A stretch of DNA of 64,000 nucleotides from Aureimonas altamirensis (GTDB taxonomy: Bacteria > Pseudomonadota > Alphaproteobacteria > Rhizobiales > Rhizobiaceae), in NCBI RefSeq assembly GCF_023702225.1, contig NZ_JAMQCO010000006.1:1-64000 (forward strand), read 5' to 3'. The notes beneath the pieces were generated by a model. It was not told the origin of the DNA, did not search any database, and saw only the letters and a program-made list of their open reading frames with translations. Positions 18,296 to 27,577 of this stretch are shown piece after piece; positions within the stretch are counted from its first letter, which is position 1; each line of letters opens with the position of its first letter. Position numbers and translations under genes: made by a program.

Positions 18296-19803
18296 CAGCC
18301 GATCCTCATGCCCAACACTGTTTCGATGTACTGGGTGGGGTCCACCAACTGCTGGGCGGCCGCTTCGGCAAAGGCCACGAATGGCTGCGCGAAGAGCCCG
18401 ATGGTGACCGTCAGGGCTGCCAGCAGCATGATCGCGGCGTAGAAGGGCGCCGGAACTGCGCGCCTGCGCTTCTGCCACTGCGGTGCGGGCTTCCAGAAGC
18501 CTTCGGCCCAAATCTTGCTCATCGAATAGAGGGTGAGCAGGCCGACGAAGAGCCCAAGGCCCGCAAGCCACCAGCGCTCCGCGCTGAACGTAGCGTCGAT
18601 GACCATGAACTTGGCCCAGAAGCCCGACAAGGGCGGAATGCCTCCCAGCGACAAAGCGGGAATCAGGAACAGGACGGCCAGGATGGGGTGGGCCGCCAGG
18701 AGGCCGCCGCTCCTGCGCAAATCGAAACTGCCCGAGCCGCGATGGATGGCGCCGGCGATCAGGAACAGGTTCGCCTTCACGACGATGTGGTGGACGATAT
18801 AGAAGATGCCGCCCGCCAGCGCTGCGGGTGTCGCGAGAGCTAGGCCCAGGAGCATGTATCCGATCTGACTGACAATGTGGAAGGACAGGATCCGCCTCAC
18901 ATCCCATTGCACCGCGGCCCCGAATACGCCGAACACCATGGTGCCGGCCGCGATCACCGCTATCACCGGTCCGAGGCCAGAGGTCTCCATGGGCAGAATC
19001 AGGGTGAAGACCCGGAAGCAGGCATAGACGCCCACCTTCGTCAGAAGGCCGGCGAAGATGGCTGCCACTGTAATCGACGCCGTGTGGTAGGAGGCCGGAA
19101 GCCAGAAGAACAGCGGGAAGTAGCCCGCCTTGATGCCGAAGCCGCAGAACAGGAGGACGCCCACGATGACGAGCGTCAGGGAGGGTTCCGCGCCGCGCAG
19201 CTTCAGGGCGATATCGGCCATGTTGAGCGAGCCGGAAACGCCGTAGAGCATACCGACGGCCATCAGGAACAGGAGCGTCGACAAAAGGTTCAGCACGGCA
19301 TACTTGAAGACGCCGTCGAGCTGGGCGCGGGTCCGGCCGATCGCGAGCAGGCCCATCGCCGTGATGAGCATGATCTCGAACCAAACATAGAGATTGAAGA
19401 TATCCCCCGTCAGGAAGGCGCCGTTGACGCCCGCCAGCATCCCGTTAAAGAGCGGGTGGAAGCCGGCGCGTTCTTCCCGCTGCCGGATGTCGGCCGTTCC
19501 GAAGATCATCGTTGCGAGGGCCATGAGGCCGGTGATGGCGGCCATGGCGGCGGCCAGCCGATCCGCCACGAAGCTGATCCCGAAGGGTGCTGCCCAGGTA
19601 CCGAACTGGACGGCCACGACGCCATCCATATCCACCCGCCGCAACAGGTAAAGACCGGCGAGGAACGTCGCCAGCGTGCCCAGCAGGGAAACGATCCGCT
19701 GCGCCTTGCGGAAATTCCACAGAAGCGCCGTCAGGCCAGCGGCCAGCACTGGCGCCAGGACCGGCCAGAGGACGGCGTTCGTCATCATCATGCCCCCCAT
19801 CAA
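18295..19803 (-). CDS. mnhD: Mrp Na+/H+ antiporter subunit D (NuoN/NuoL-like)
   Basis: A 502-residue polytopic protein of the complex I antiporter family, about 14 helices. The proton-channel signature is present: GDIFNLYVWFEIMLITAMGL with the conserved Glu, GFGIKAGYFPLFFWLP with the conserved Lys, and a later HHIVVKANLFLIAG Lys. Two potential starts lie within seven codons (MMGGMMMTNAV). It overlaps the mnhC stop by four bases. Confidence 0.93.
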   Translation of the reverse strand: MMGGMMMTNAVLWPVLAPVLAAGLTALLWNFRKAQRIVSLLGTLATFLAGLYLLRRVDMDGVVAVQFGTWAAPFGISFVADRLAAAMAAITGLMALATMIFGTADIRQREERAGFHPLFNGMLAGVNGAFLTGDIFNLYVWFEIMLITAMGLLAIGRTRAQLDGVFKYAVLNLLSTLLFLMAVGMLYGVSGSLNMADIALKLRGAEPSLTLVIVGVLLFCGFGIKAGYFPLFFWLPASYHTASITVAAIFAGLLTKVGVYACFRVFTLILPMETSGLGPVIAVIAAGTMVFGVFGAAVQWDVRRILSFHIVSQIGYMLLGLALATPAALAGGIFYIVHHIVVKANLFLIAGAIHRGSGSFDLRRSGGLLAAHPILAVLFLIPALSLGGIPPLSGFWAKFMVIDATFSAERWWLAGLGLFVGLLTLYSMSKIWAEGFWKPAPQWQKRRRAVPAPFYAAIMLLAALTVTIGLFAQPFVAFAEAAAQQLVDPTQYIETVLGMRIG

Positions 19804-20180
19804 CGGTGCTCCTCGGCGTCGAAGGGGCTGCCGAGGCGCTCCGCGTCGTTCAGATCGCGCGTATCGATGGCTCCGTTCGAGCGCATGAGCTGGAGCGCCA
19901 GCGCCGATGCGAAAGCCGTCAAGGCAAAGCCGATTACGATGGCCGTCAGGATCAGCGCTTGCGGCAGGGGGTTTGCGGTGTCCATGCCCAGTTCCGACAT
20001 GTCGGCCGGCATGATGGGCGGAAGGCTGCTGACGATCCGCCCGCTATACAGGATCACCAGATTGACCGCCGCCGACAGGATGGCGACGCCGATGATGATG
20101 CGGATGACGTGGCGCGACAGAAGCATGTAGACCCCGCAGCTCGCCAGCGCCGAGATCGCCAGCGCGTAGATCAGGTTCAT
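19800..20180 (-). CDS. mnhC: Mrp Na+/H+ antiporter subunit C (NuoK-like)
   Basis: A 126-residue, three-helix NuoK-like subunit. Conserved features are GVYMLLSRHVIRIIIGVAIL, SAAVNLVI and PLPQALILTAIVIGFA. The C-terminal 25 residues are hydrophilic. Translationally coupled to subunits B and D by overlaps. Confidence 0.93.
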   Translation of the reverse strand: MNLIYALAISALASCGVYMLLSRHVIRIIIGVAILSAAVNLVILYSGRIVSSLPPIMPADMSELGMDTANPLPQALILTAIVIGFALTAFASALALQLMRSNGAIDTRDLNDAERLGSPFDAEEHR

Positions 20181-20584
20181 GCTTCGGTTTCCTCGTAGAA
20201 GCGCAGCACCATGGCCATGACGCCGCCGATCACGACGAGATAGACACCGATATCGAAGAAAAGCGCAGTGCCGGCGTGGAAGTTTCCGATGTGCAGCCAC
20301 CAATGGGTCAGGTAGGACGACGAGGTCACCAGGCCCGGCAGTCCGCTGACAATGGCCATGGTCAGGCCGCAACCCGCTAGTGCCACGGGATGGACATACA
20401 AGGCCGTGCGTGCGGACGCCGCGCCATCCGCAAGTGCCAGAACCGCAAATCCCGAAGCCGCCACGAGGCCGCCCACAAAGCCACCGCCTGGGAAGTTGTG
20501 GCCACGGTAGAGAATAAAGAGCGATACCGCGAACATGATCACGAAAATGATGCGGGACATCGCCGACAGGACGAGCGAGCTCAT
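20177..20584 (-). CDS. mnhB: Mrp Na+/H+ antiporter subunit B
   Basis: A 135-residue subunit with four helices and the MnhB motif YRGHNFPGGGFVGGLVAASG. The end ETEA overlaps the mnhC start. Its presence as a separate gene marks a group 1 (seven-gene) Mrp operon rather than a fused A-B type. Confidence 0.93.
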   Translation of the reverse strand: MSSLVLSAMSRIIFVIMFAVSLFILYRGHNFPGGGFVGGLVAASGFAVLALADGAASARTALYVHPVALAGCGLTMAIVSGLPGLVTSSSYLTHWWLHIGNFHAGTALFFDIGVYLVVIGGVMAMVLRFYEETEA

Positions 20585-22914
20585 GCGGATTTCCCCCTGC
20601 GATGCGCGCCACGGACACGCAGCATTCCCCAGACGCCGATGGCAGCCAGGCAGATCACCGCGATTTCCCCCATCGTATCGAGGGCGCGGAAGTCCACCAG
20701 GATGACGTTGACGACGTTCCGGCCATAGGCCTCGGCATAGGAGGCGCGTCCGTAGAATTCGGAAAGGCTTAGGTCGAGCGGCGCGCCGGTCATGGCGAGG
20801 AGGCCGGCGAAGAGCAGGAGGCCGAAGCCCACCGACATCGCCGCATCCATGACCCGTTCGGAACGGGTGCGCGAATGACCGAGTCGAACCGGAGTGCGCA
20901 GAAGAAGCGCCGTCAGGATCAGGACGATCAGTACTTCGACCGAAAACTGGGTCAGGGCGAGGTCGGGCGCACCGTTCAGGAGGAAGATCAGCGCCGAGCC
21001 GAAGCCGATCATGCCCATGGAAACGACGGAGGTCAGAAGCGAGCGCACCCGTGTCGCGATCATGCCGCCGGCCACCATCAGGATCAGCACGGCGGTCGGC
21101 GCTAGGCGGAAGCCTTCCATGGACAGGTCCAGTTGCATCGACGGTGCGACCAGAACCAGCGTCCCTGCCGACACGGCCAGGACCGTGGCTAGGACGATCG
21201 CCGTATAGCGGTGCTGGTCGCCATTCTGCAGCATGCGGGTGGACAGGCGGGCCAGCGCCAGCGTGCCCTCGAACAGGCGGTTGTATCCGGCGTCGCCGAG
21301 GAGCCTGGCCAGCACCACATTGCTGCCGAGCCGGCGCACGGCTAGCGGCCAGGCCAGGTAGAGCAGGACGCCGAGCGCCACCACGGCAAGGCTGAGCATC
21401 AGCATGGGCGTGACGCCGTGCCAGAGATACAGCGAAAAGGCGACCTCCTGGCCCGCGATCGCCGTGGCCGCCGCATTGGTCAGCGGTTCGGCGACATTGG
21501 GAAAGAGGCCGAACAGAAAGCCCGCCGCTCCGAGCAGCAGCGGCCCGGCGACGAGGCCCGGCGATTCCCCGTGATAGATTTTCGATGGGGCTCCCGAGCC
21601 AAGTAGGAAGGGCCGCAGCGCCGCCGTCAGGCCGATCATCACGAAGGCCGCGTTGCCGACGACTGCGGCGACCAGGAGCAAGTAACCCGCACGATCGCCC
21701 AGCATCGCCTCGAAGATCGTCTCCTTGGCGATGAAGGCGAACAAAGGCGGCAGGCCGGCCATCGCCAGTGCCGCGAGTACGCAGGCCGTTGCCGTGAGCG
21801 GCAGGCGCCTGCTGAGGCCACGCATGGCAAGGATGTCGGGCTGGTGCGTCGCATGGATGGCCGTCCCGGCGCAGAAGAACAGGGCCGCCTTGTACAGCGC
21901 ATGGGCAAGGATGAAGGTGACGACCGCAACGCTGGCGACAGTGCCGCCGAGGCCGATGAGCATGACAAGCAGGCCGAGCGAGCCAACGGTCGACTGCGCC
22001 AGGATGGCCTTGAAGCCGCCCTGCATCAGCGCGCGCAGCGCGGCGACCAGCAGCGTCAGCGCCCCGAAGAAGACGAGCGTCGGCCCGAAGGCGGGCATGG
22101 CGGAAAAGGGGGCGTCCAAACGGGCCAGAAGGTAGACGCCCAGCTTGACCATGGTGGCCGAGTGCAGGAAGGCCGAGGCCGGGGTCGGCGCGGCCATGGC
22201 GTTGGGCAGCCAGAAATGGAACGGGAACTGCGCAGACTTGGTGAATGCGCCGATAAGCACAAGCACCAGGATGGCCGGTGCGAGCGGCGAAGCGGCAAGC
22301 TCCGGGCCGCGCATGGCGATCTGCGACAGGGACCAGGTATCCAGCGTCAGGCCGATCAGGAGGATACCGCCGAAGAGCGCCAGTCCTCCGCCCGCGGTGA
22401 CTATCAGCGATTGCAGGGCCGCCTTGCGCGCATCCTTCTTGGCGGCGTCGAAGCCGATGATGAGATAGGAGAAGAGGCTAGTCAGCTCCCAGAACACATA
22501 GAGGCCGATGAGATGGTCGGACCATACTGTCCCGAGCATCGCCGCCATGAACAGGAGGATCAGGCCGATGAAGCTGGCGCGCCGGGTGGCCGGCGCATCG
22601 GCGAAATAGGCGTTGGCATACAGGACGACCAGGGTTCCGATGCCGGTTACCAGAAGGGTGAACAGCAGCGAGAACCCGTCCAGCCGGAAGGTCAGCGAAA
22701 CTCCGAGTGAAGGCACCCAGCTGATGTCTTCGACGACTTCGAACCCACTGCCGATGTCCGGCAGATAGAGGATAAACCAGACGAACAGGGCGAAGGGGAT
22801 GAGCGCTGCCGCCGTGCCGAGCCGCGCACCGGTCAGGCGCAGAAGCCAGAAGCACAAGCCCGAAATGATGAATAGCAGAGTTAAGCTTATTGCCACGTAA
22901 GCACAGATCCCCAA
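20581..22914 (-). CDS. mnhA: Mrp Na+/H+ antiporter subunit A (NuoL-like)
   Basis: A 777-residue subunit. The NuoL-like antiporter core has TSLFSYLIIGFDAAKKDAR, the helix with KSAQFPFHFWLPNAM, and FLHSATMVKLGVYLLARL with the conserved Lys. The C-terminal part (after about 600) carries MbhD/MbhE-like helices, ending near ALDTMGEIAVICLAAIG. The first in-frame start is a TTG at 22914; a GTG at 22896 (VAISLTLLFIISG) with GGGGA upstream is equally possible. First gene of mnhABCDEFG. The complex exchanges Na+ (or K+) for H+ and is needed for pH and salt tolerance. Confidence 0.93.
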   Translation of the reverse strand: MGICAYVAISLTLLFIISGLCFWLLRLTGARLGTAAALIPFALFVWFILYLPDIGSGFEVVEDISWVPSLGVSLTFRLDGFSLLFTLLVTGIGTLVVLYANAYFADAPATRRASFIGLILLFMAAMLGTVWSDHLIGLYVFWELTSLFSYLIIGFDAAKKDARKAALQSLIVTAGGGLALFGGILLIGLTLDTWSLSQIAMRGPELAASPLAPAILVLVLIGAFTKSAQFPFHFWLPNAMAAPTPASAFLHSATMVKLGVYLLARLDAPFSAMPAFGPTLVFFGALTLLVAALRALMQGGFKAILAQSTVGSLGLLVMLIGLGGTVASVAVVTFILAHALYKAALFFCAGTAIHATHQPDILAMRGLSRRLPLTATACVLAALAMAGLPPLFAFIAKETIFEAMLGDRAGYLLLVAAVVGNAAFVMIGLTAALRPFLLGSGAPSKIYHGESPGLVAGPLLLGAAGFLFGLFPNVAEPLTNAAATAIAGQEVAFSLYLWHGVTPMLMLSLAVVALGVLLYLAWPLAVRRLGSNVVLARLLGDAGYNRLFEGTLALARLSTRMLQNGDQHRYTAIVLATVLAVSAGTLVLVAPSMQLDLSMEGFRLAPTAVLILMVAGGMIATRVRSLLTSVVSMGMIGFGSALIFLLNGAPDLALTQFSVEVLIVLILTALLLRTPVRLGHSRTRSERVMDAAMSVGFGLLLFAGLLAMTGAPLDLSLSEFYGRASYAEAYGRNVVNVILVDFRALDTMGEIAVICLAAIGVWGMLRVRGAHRRGKSA

Positions 22915-22992
22915 TTATCACCAGCGGGATAGCGGGCTAAAGCGAGCTGCGTCAACACGCTCACAAAGAATCTATGCTTATGCAGAGTGCGA

Positions 22993-23020
22993 GATGGTGT
23001 TCCGGTACCGGAACACCATC
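22993..23020 (-). terminator. Perfect 28-bp palindrome downstream of the symporter gene
   Basis: This 28-base segment (centre GGTACC) is a perfect inverted repeat that would form a 12-14 bp hairpin just after the stop of the AGCS gene and upstream of mnhA. No T-run follows, so a Rho-independent terminator is only one reading; an operator for mnhA is the other. Confidence 0.45.
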
Positions 23021-23025
23021 AGACG

Positions 23026-24441
23026 TCATTTTGACCAGATATCGCTATCGATGCGGCCCTGCAGCTCCGGATAATCGTCCGCTACGAAGACTGGCGACTT
23101 GCCCGCTGCACGCTGCCGGAAATAGTCGCGGGTCAGTTTGACCACCGTACCCGACAGGAGCACGATCGCAATAAGATTGATGGTTGCCATCAGTCCCATG
23201 GACGCATCCGCAGCGTTGAAGACGGTCGCCACGCTTTCATAGGCGCCCCAGACGACCATGGCCATGGCAGCGAGCCGCAGGAGCGTCATGGGGACCTTCC
23301 CATCGGCGCTCAGGAAGGCCATCGCATTTTCGGCATAGGCGAAGTTGCCGATGATCGAAGTGAAGGCAAAGAAGAAGATTGCCACTGCAATGAAATACAG
23401 TCCGAAGGCACCGAACTGCTCACTCAGCGCATTTTGCGTCAGCGTGGCGCCTTCGATCGCGCCGCCGAACTGGTAGACGTCCGACAGAAGGATCATGATG
23501 GCGGTGCAGGTGCAGATGACGATGGTGTCGATGAAGACGCCGAGCGCCTGCACGAAACCCTGCGACGATGGATGGTGCGGTTGCGGCGTTGCGACGGCGG
23601 CAATGTTGGGTGCCGAACCCATCCCCGCCTCGTTCGAGAAGAGGCCGCGCTTCACCCCGTTGAGCATCGCGGCCAGGACACCGCCGGTGACGCCGCCGGC
23701 GGCTTCTTGAAGCCCGAAGGCGTGGCTGAAGATCAAGGCAAGGACGCCGGGGATCTCCGACAGGTTCATGATCACGACGACGATGGCCAGGAGCAGGTAG
23801 AGCCCGGCCATGAGGGGCACGATGACTTCCGCGACGCGGGCGATCTGACGGATCCCGCCGAAGATGATGATGCCGGCCAGGATGGCGACAGCGATGCCCA
23901 CCGACAGCTTGTCGAAGCCGAAAGCCCCTTCCATCGCATCGGCGATCGAATTCGCCTGCACGGCGTTGAAGACAAGGCCGAAGGACAGGATGAGGAAGAT
24001 CGAGAAGAGGCTGCCTGCCCAGGGAGCACGAAGACCCCTGGCGATGTAGAAGGCCGGGCCGCCGCGATACTGGCCTTCGGCATTCTCGACCTTGTACAAT
24101 TGGGCGAGGGTGGATTCGGCATAGGCCGTCGCCATTCCGAGGAACGCGACGACCCACATCCAGAAGATGGCGCCGGGTCCGCCAAGCGACAGTGCGACGG
24201 CAACGCCGGCGATGTTGCCGGTACCGACGCGGGACGCGAGCGAGATGGTCAGGGCCTGGAAGGGGCTGATGCCGTGTTTGTCCGTCGTTTCGGACTTGGA
24301 GACGACCCGGAAGAATTCGGGGAAGTGGCGGAGCTGTAGAAAGCCCAGGCGAAAGGTGAAGAGAATACCGACCGCGAGAAGCCCGTATATGAGGATGTAA
24401 TTCCACAGAACGCCGTTCAAGGCGTCGATAAGGACTGTCAT
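23026..24441 (-). CDS. AGCS-family Na+/alanine (or glycine) symporter
   Basis: A 471-residue inner-membrane Na+:amino-acid symporter with about 11 helices. AGCS signatures: GISPFQALTISLASRVGTGNIAGVA, FLGMATAYAESTLAQLY and the GLFSNEAGMGSAPN loop. The C-terminus is hydrophilic and short. It stands alone between mnhA and the ArsA-like gene, on the same strand. The Na+ gradient it uses would be provided by the adjacent Mrp antiporter. Alanine/glycine specificity is a family-level inference. Confidence 0.92.
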   Translation of the reverse strand: MTVLIDALNGVLWNYILIYGLLAVGILFTFRLGFLQLRHFPEFFRVVSKSETTDKHGISPFQALTISLASRVGTGNIAGVAVALSLGGPGAIFWMWVVAFLGMATAYAESTLAQLYKVENAEGQYRGGPAFYIARGLRAPWAGSLFSIFLILSFGLVFNAVQANSIADAMEGAFGFDKLSVGIAVAILAGIIIFGGIRQIARVAEVIVPLMAGLYLLLAIVVVIMNLSEIPGVLALIFSHAFGLQEAAGGVTGGVLAAMLNGVKRGLFSNEAGMGSAPNIAAVATPQPHHPSSQGFVQALGVFIDTIVICTCTAIMILLSDVYQFGGAIEGATLTQNALSEQFGAFGLYFIAVAIFFFAFTSIIGNFAYAENAMAFLSADGKVPMTLLRLAAMAMVVWGAYESVATVFNAADASMGLMATINLIAIVLLSGTVVKLTRDYFRQRAAGKSPVFVADDYPELQGRIDSDIWSK

Positions 24442-24513
24442 TGTTGTGCAACTCCGAAAAAGTTCACCCCCCAGACCGGGGCATAGATGCGGTCACCACC
24501 GGAGTCTAGCGGC

Positions 24514-25482
24514 TCAGGATGGTACAGCAATTTCGGAACGAAAGAATTGCAGCAGCGCGTCCGGCCCCACGATTTCGGATGCGAGCATAGGAAGGCGGGC
24601 CAGAAGGCGCGGGCCCACGGCATCCTGCATCTGCGCGACGTAGGGGCGCTCGCCGGCGCGACGCGCGTCCTGGAACGCGCCGGCATCGGCCGGCGCCAGG
24701 CGGTTCAGGATAAAGCCCGCCACCGGTATGCCCGCGCGCCGAAGCCGGGTGTCGAGTTCCAGGCTTTCAAGCACAGGCAGCCGTTCCGCTGCCAGCACGA
24801 TGAGAAAGGCCGTCAGCCCTTCATCCGTCAAGGCGGCGCGCATGGTGTTGAACTTGTCGCGGCGCTTCGAAAGGACGTGACGGATTGTATGCTCGCGCGC
24901 CTCGCTCGCCGTGTCGGGACTATAAGCCCGAAACTGGCCGAGCGCCGCCTTGAACCGGTCGGCCCTGTCGCGGCGTCCCATCATGCCCTCGGTCCAGGCC
25001 GCCATCTGCTCGGGCAGCTCGAGGAGCCGCGACGTATGGCCGGACGGTGCCGTATCGAAGATGACGACGTCATGGGAGGACAGGCCGGCGCTGACGATAT
25101 CGGCCATCTTCTCCAGAAGGGCGGCTTCCGCCATGCCGGGGGCATCGCGCGCCAGGGTGAGATGATGCTGCAACGGGGCGCGCAGGCGTTCGGGCAGCAT
25201 AGGCCGCAACGTGTCGGCTACGGCCGAAAGATGGGCATCGACCGTTTGCGACGGATCAATCTCCAGCGCGTCCAGCCCCGCCGCCAGCCGAACCGGCAGG
25301 GGGCCGACCTCGCGCCCCCATATATGGCCGAGATTATGCGCAGGGTCGGTCGATGCCAGGAGCACCCGCTTGCCGCTGTCGGCCAAGCCTGCTGCGACGG
25401 CCGATGCGAGCGTCGTCTTTCCGACGCCGCCCTTGCCGCCGAAGAAGAGCAGCCTGCGGCCCGACAGCCGTGTCAGCAGCAT
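24514..25482 (-). CDS. ArsA/Get3-family ATPase associated with CstA
   Basis: A 322-residue single-domain P-loop ATPase. The deviant Walker A is FFGGKGGVGKTTLASA (residues 14-29), followed by LASTDPAHNLGHIW (switch I, with the catalytic Asp) and VIFDTAPSGHT (switch II). No ars genes are nearby. The conserved arsenite-binding Cys set of true ArsA is missing, so arsenic resistance is unlikely. Its start (ATGCTGCTGA) lies inside the last codons of the upstream small gene, a 10-base overlap. Get3-like ATPases handle membrane-protein clients; a role in maturation or regulation of CstA is my inference. Confidence 0.85.
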   Translation of the reverse strand: MLLTRLSGRRLLFFGGKGGVGKTTLASAVAAGLADSGKRVLLASTDPAHNLGHIWGREVGPLPVRLAAGLDALEIDPSQTVDAHLSAVADTLRPMLPERLRAPLQHHLTLARDAPGMAEAALLEKMADIVSAGLSSHDVVIFDTAPSGHTSRLLELPEQMAAWTEGMMGRRDRADRFKAALGQFRAYSPDTASEAREHTIRHVLSKRRDKFNTMRAALTDEGLTAFLIVLAAERLPVLESLELDTRLRRAGIPVAGFILNRLAPADAGAFQDARRAGERPYVAQMQDAVGPRLLARLPMLASEIVGPDALLQFFRSEIAVPS

Positions 25483-25733
25483 CGCAACCCGTCGAGGGGC
25501 GAGTGGGGTAGGCCCATGCGGCGGTGCCAGTCGTGGTACCGGTCCAGCATCTCGGGCAGAAGTTCCAGCGTATAGTAGGTCGCCGGGTTCGGCACGCCGA
25601 GCGCCTCGCTCATGGCCAGCATCATGAACAGGTCTTCTTCCTCCCGCGCCGCGCGGGCGAATGTCCGACGGTACGGGGCCACATAGAACTCGCGCAGCCC
25701 GTCGGATATGGCGGAGAAGAGGTCCCGGGTCAT
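25473..25733 (-). CDS. Small CC-terminal protein between cstA and the ArsA-like gene ('cory-CC-star' type)
   Basis: An 86-residue soluble protein ending in two cysteines directly before the stop (DGLRCC). It is helical and charged: FYVAPYRRTFARAAREEEDL near residues 16-35, NPATYYTLELLPEMLDRYHDWH near 49-70. I believe this matches the family named cory-CC-star in public annotation, but recall the name rather than a function. The start codon overlaps the cstA stop (ATGA) and the end overlaps the ATPase start, so all three are made together. The C-terminal Cys pair could be a metal-, thiol- or lipid-attachment point. Confidence 0.75.
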   Translation of the reverse strand: MTRDLFSAISDGLREFYVAPYRRTFARAAREEEDLFMMLAMSEALGVPNPATYYTLELLPEMLDRYHDWHRRMGLPHSPLDGLRCC

Positions 25734-27406
25734 TCCGCCGCCTGCGTCGCCTGGGCCTCCCGCTCCCGCTTCATCGCCATGACGGCCTCGAAGGTGACGA
25801 ACATCGCGGCAGCCAGCACGGCAAGGTTCAGCGTGACGAGGAGCCACTGCCCGCTGCTCACGAAGGTGCCGAGCTGGATGAACAGGGCGAAGATCGACAT
25901 CGTCAGTAGGAAGACGAGCGGAATGAGGACGTAGATGACGGGGCGGCGCAGCCGCATCAGCATCACGGCGATGATGGACAGGGTCAGTCCGGCCAGGAGC
26001 TGATTGGTGGTTCCGAATAGGGGCCAGATGAGCATTCCGCCCGTACCACCCGAACCCGCGCCGAAGGCAAGCGCTAGGCAGCAGGCGAGCGCGATGAAGG
26101 TCGCGCCCATTCCGCTCTTCAGCGGCGCGGCACCGGTGATCTCTCCCACTTCCTGGACGACGTAACGCTGCAGGCGCAGGCCCGTATCCATGGTCGTCCC
26201 GGCGAAGAGCGCCGCCATCACGGTCAGGATCGTGGCTGAAATGCCGACGTCGAGCCCGATGCCATTGGACAGGATGTTGGCACCGCCTTCAACGAAGGCG
26301 TTGACCCCGCCGGCCGAGAACTGCGTGTAGACCCCCTTCCAGGCTTCGAGCGAGGCGAAGCCCGCCGTGGCGCAGACGATCGCCGCCAAGGCGAGCATGC
26401 CTTCGCCGACGGCGCCGAAGTAGCCGACGAACCGGGCATCGGTCTCCTTGTTGAGCTGCTTGGATGAGGTTCCGGACGAGACGAGGCCGTGGAAGCCAGA
26501 GACGGCGCCGCAGGCGATCGTCACGAACAGAAGGGGGATGAAGCTCGGGGTTCCGGGAGGAACGTCGGTGTTGAAGGCAGGAACCACGATGCTCGGGCCG
26601 GCAAGGACCGTGGCCCCGTACAAGAGGATCAGGCCAACGAACAGCTGCAGGCCGTTGATGTAGTCCCGCGGCTGCAGGAGGACCCAGACCGGCAGGAGCG
26701 ACGCGATCCCGGCATAGATAAAGAGCAGCAGGATCCACTGCGTCGTCGGGTTCATGCCGAAGACGCTGTCCGGCAGGGTAATGGGTACGGCCTGGCCCAG
26801 CCAGATCATCGCGTAGAGGACGACGACACCGATCACCGAAGGCCAGAGCAGTCCCACATGGTGGCGGTAGATCAGCTGGCCGATGGCGAGGGCCACGACG
26901 ATGGCGCCCCAGATCGGAATGACGGATGTGGGGAAGCGGACGAGCAGGCCGGCGATGACGACGGCGAAGACCGCGTTCACCATGAGCAGCAGCAGGAAGA
27001 TGACCAGCATGAACACGTTGCGTGCCCGCGGGCCGAGAACGTTCGCCGTCAGCGAACCGATGGACTGGCCCTTGTTGCGCACGCTGGCCCACAAGGCGCC
27101 GAAATCGTGCACGCCGGCAAAGAAGATCGTGCCGAGCACGACCCAGGCGAAGGCCGGAGCCCAGCCCCAGATGACCGCAATGGCGGGACCCACGATCGGC
27201 GCCGCACCGGCGACTGATGTGAAGTGATGGCCCCATAGAACGAAGCGATTGGTCGGTACGTAATCGACGCCGTCCTTCATGGAATGGGCGGGCGTAACGT
27301 AGTTCGGGTCGAGCGCGTAAATCTTTTCCGCGACGAACTTCGAGTAAACGAAATAGCCGATAGCAAAGCACACCAGCCCGATCACGATCAGTAATGTCGC
27401 GCTCAC
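25730..27406 (-). CDS. cstA: Carbon starvation protein CstA (pyruvate/peptide transporter family)
   Basis: A 558-residue membrane protein with about 16 helices. Typical CstA segments: AHSMKDGVDYVPTNRFVLWG, GHHFTSVAGAAPIVGPAIA, HDFGALWASVRNKGQSIG, and later SGTSSKQLNKETDARFVGY. Family members import pyruvate and some peptides under carbon limitation. At 558 residues it belongs to the shorter (non-E. coli, about 700) branch. I chose the GTG at 27406 because GGGGAGG lies six bases upstream; a TTG 21 bases earlier is possible. First gene of a three-gene coupled operon. Confidence 0.92.
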   Translation of the reverse strand: MSATLLIVIGLVCFAIGYFVYSKFVAEKIYALDPNYVTPAHSMKDGVDYVPTNRFVLWGHHFTSVAGAAPIVGPAIAVIWGWAPAFAWVVLGTIFFAGVHDFGALWASVRNKGQSIGSLTANVLGPRARNVFMLVIFLLLLMVNAVFAVVIAGLLVRFPTSVIPIWGAIVVALAIGQLIYRHHVGLLWPSVIGVVVLYAMIWLGQAVPITLPDSVFGMNPTTQWILLLFIYAGIASLLPVWVLLQPRDYINGLQLFVGLILLYGATVLAGPSIVVPAFNTDVPPGTPSFIPLLFVTIACGAVSGFHGLVSSGTSSKQLNKETDARFVGYFGAVGEGMLALAAIVCATAGFASLEAWKGVYTQFSAGGVNAFVEGGANILSNGIGLDVGISATILTVMAALFAGTTMDTGLRLQRYVVQEVGEITGAAPLKSGMGATFIALACCLALAFGAGSGGTGGMLIWPLFGTTNQLLAGLTLSIIAVMLMRLRRPVIYVLIPLVFLLTMSIFALFIQLGTFVSSGQWLLVTLNLAVLAAAMFVTFEAVMAMKREREAQATQAAE

Positions 27407-27577
27407 GCAAACCCTCCCCTGCAGCAAGAGATTGCCCGAGCATTTTTGCGCAGGTGGCGAATCTCTCCTTTGTTCAGGTCTCTTTCAGAAAGCGGATCAT
27501 GGCAACGATGCTGCGCTCGAACTCACGCTCTTGTGACCGGATCTTAAGTTGCGGTTCGCCGCGCCACGCCTGCCATG

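Noticed and set aside
21844-22710. Plus-strand frame within mnhA
   Set aside because: Gln/Glu/Arg-rich shadow of hydrophobic codons of the antiporter; not protein-like.
24514-25482. Arsenic resistance (ArsA pump ATPase)
   Set aside because: No ArsB/ArsR/ArsC neighbours, single ATPase domain and no arsenite-binding Cys set; gene is coupled to cstA instead.
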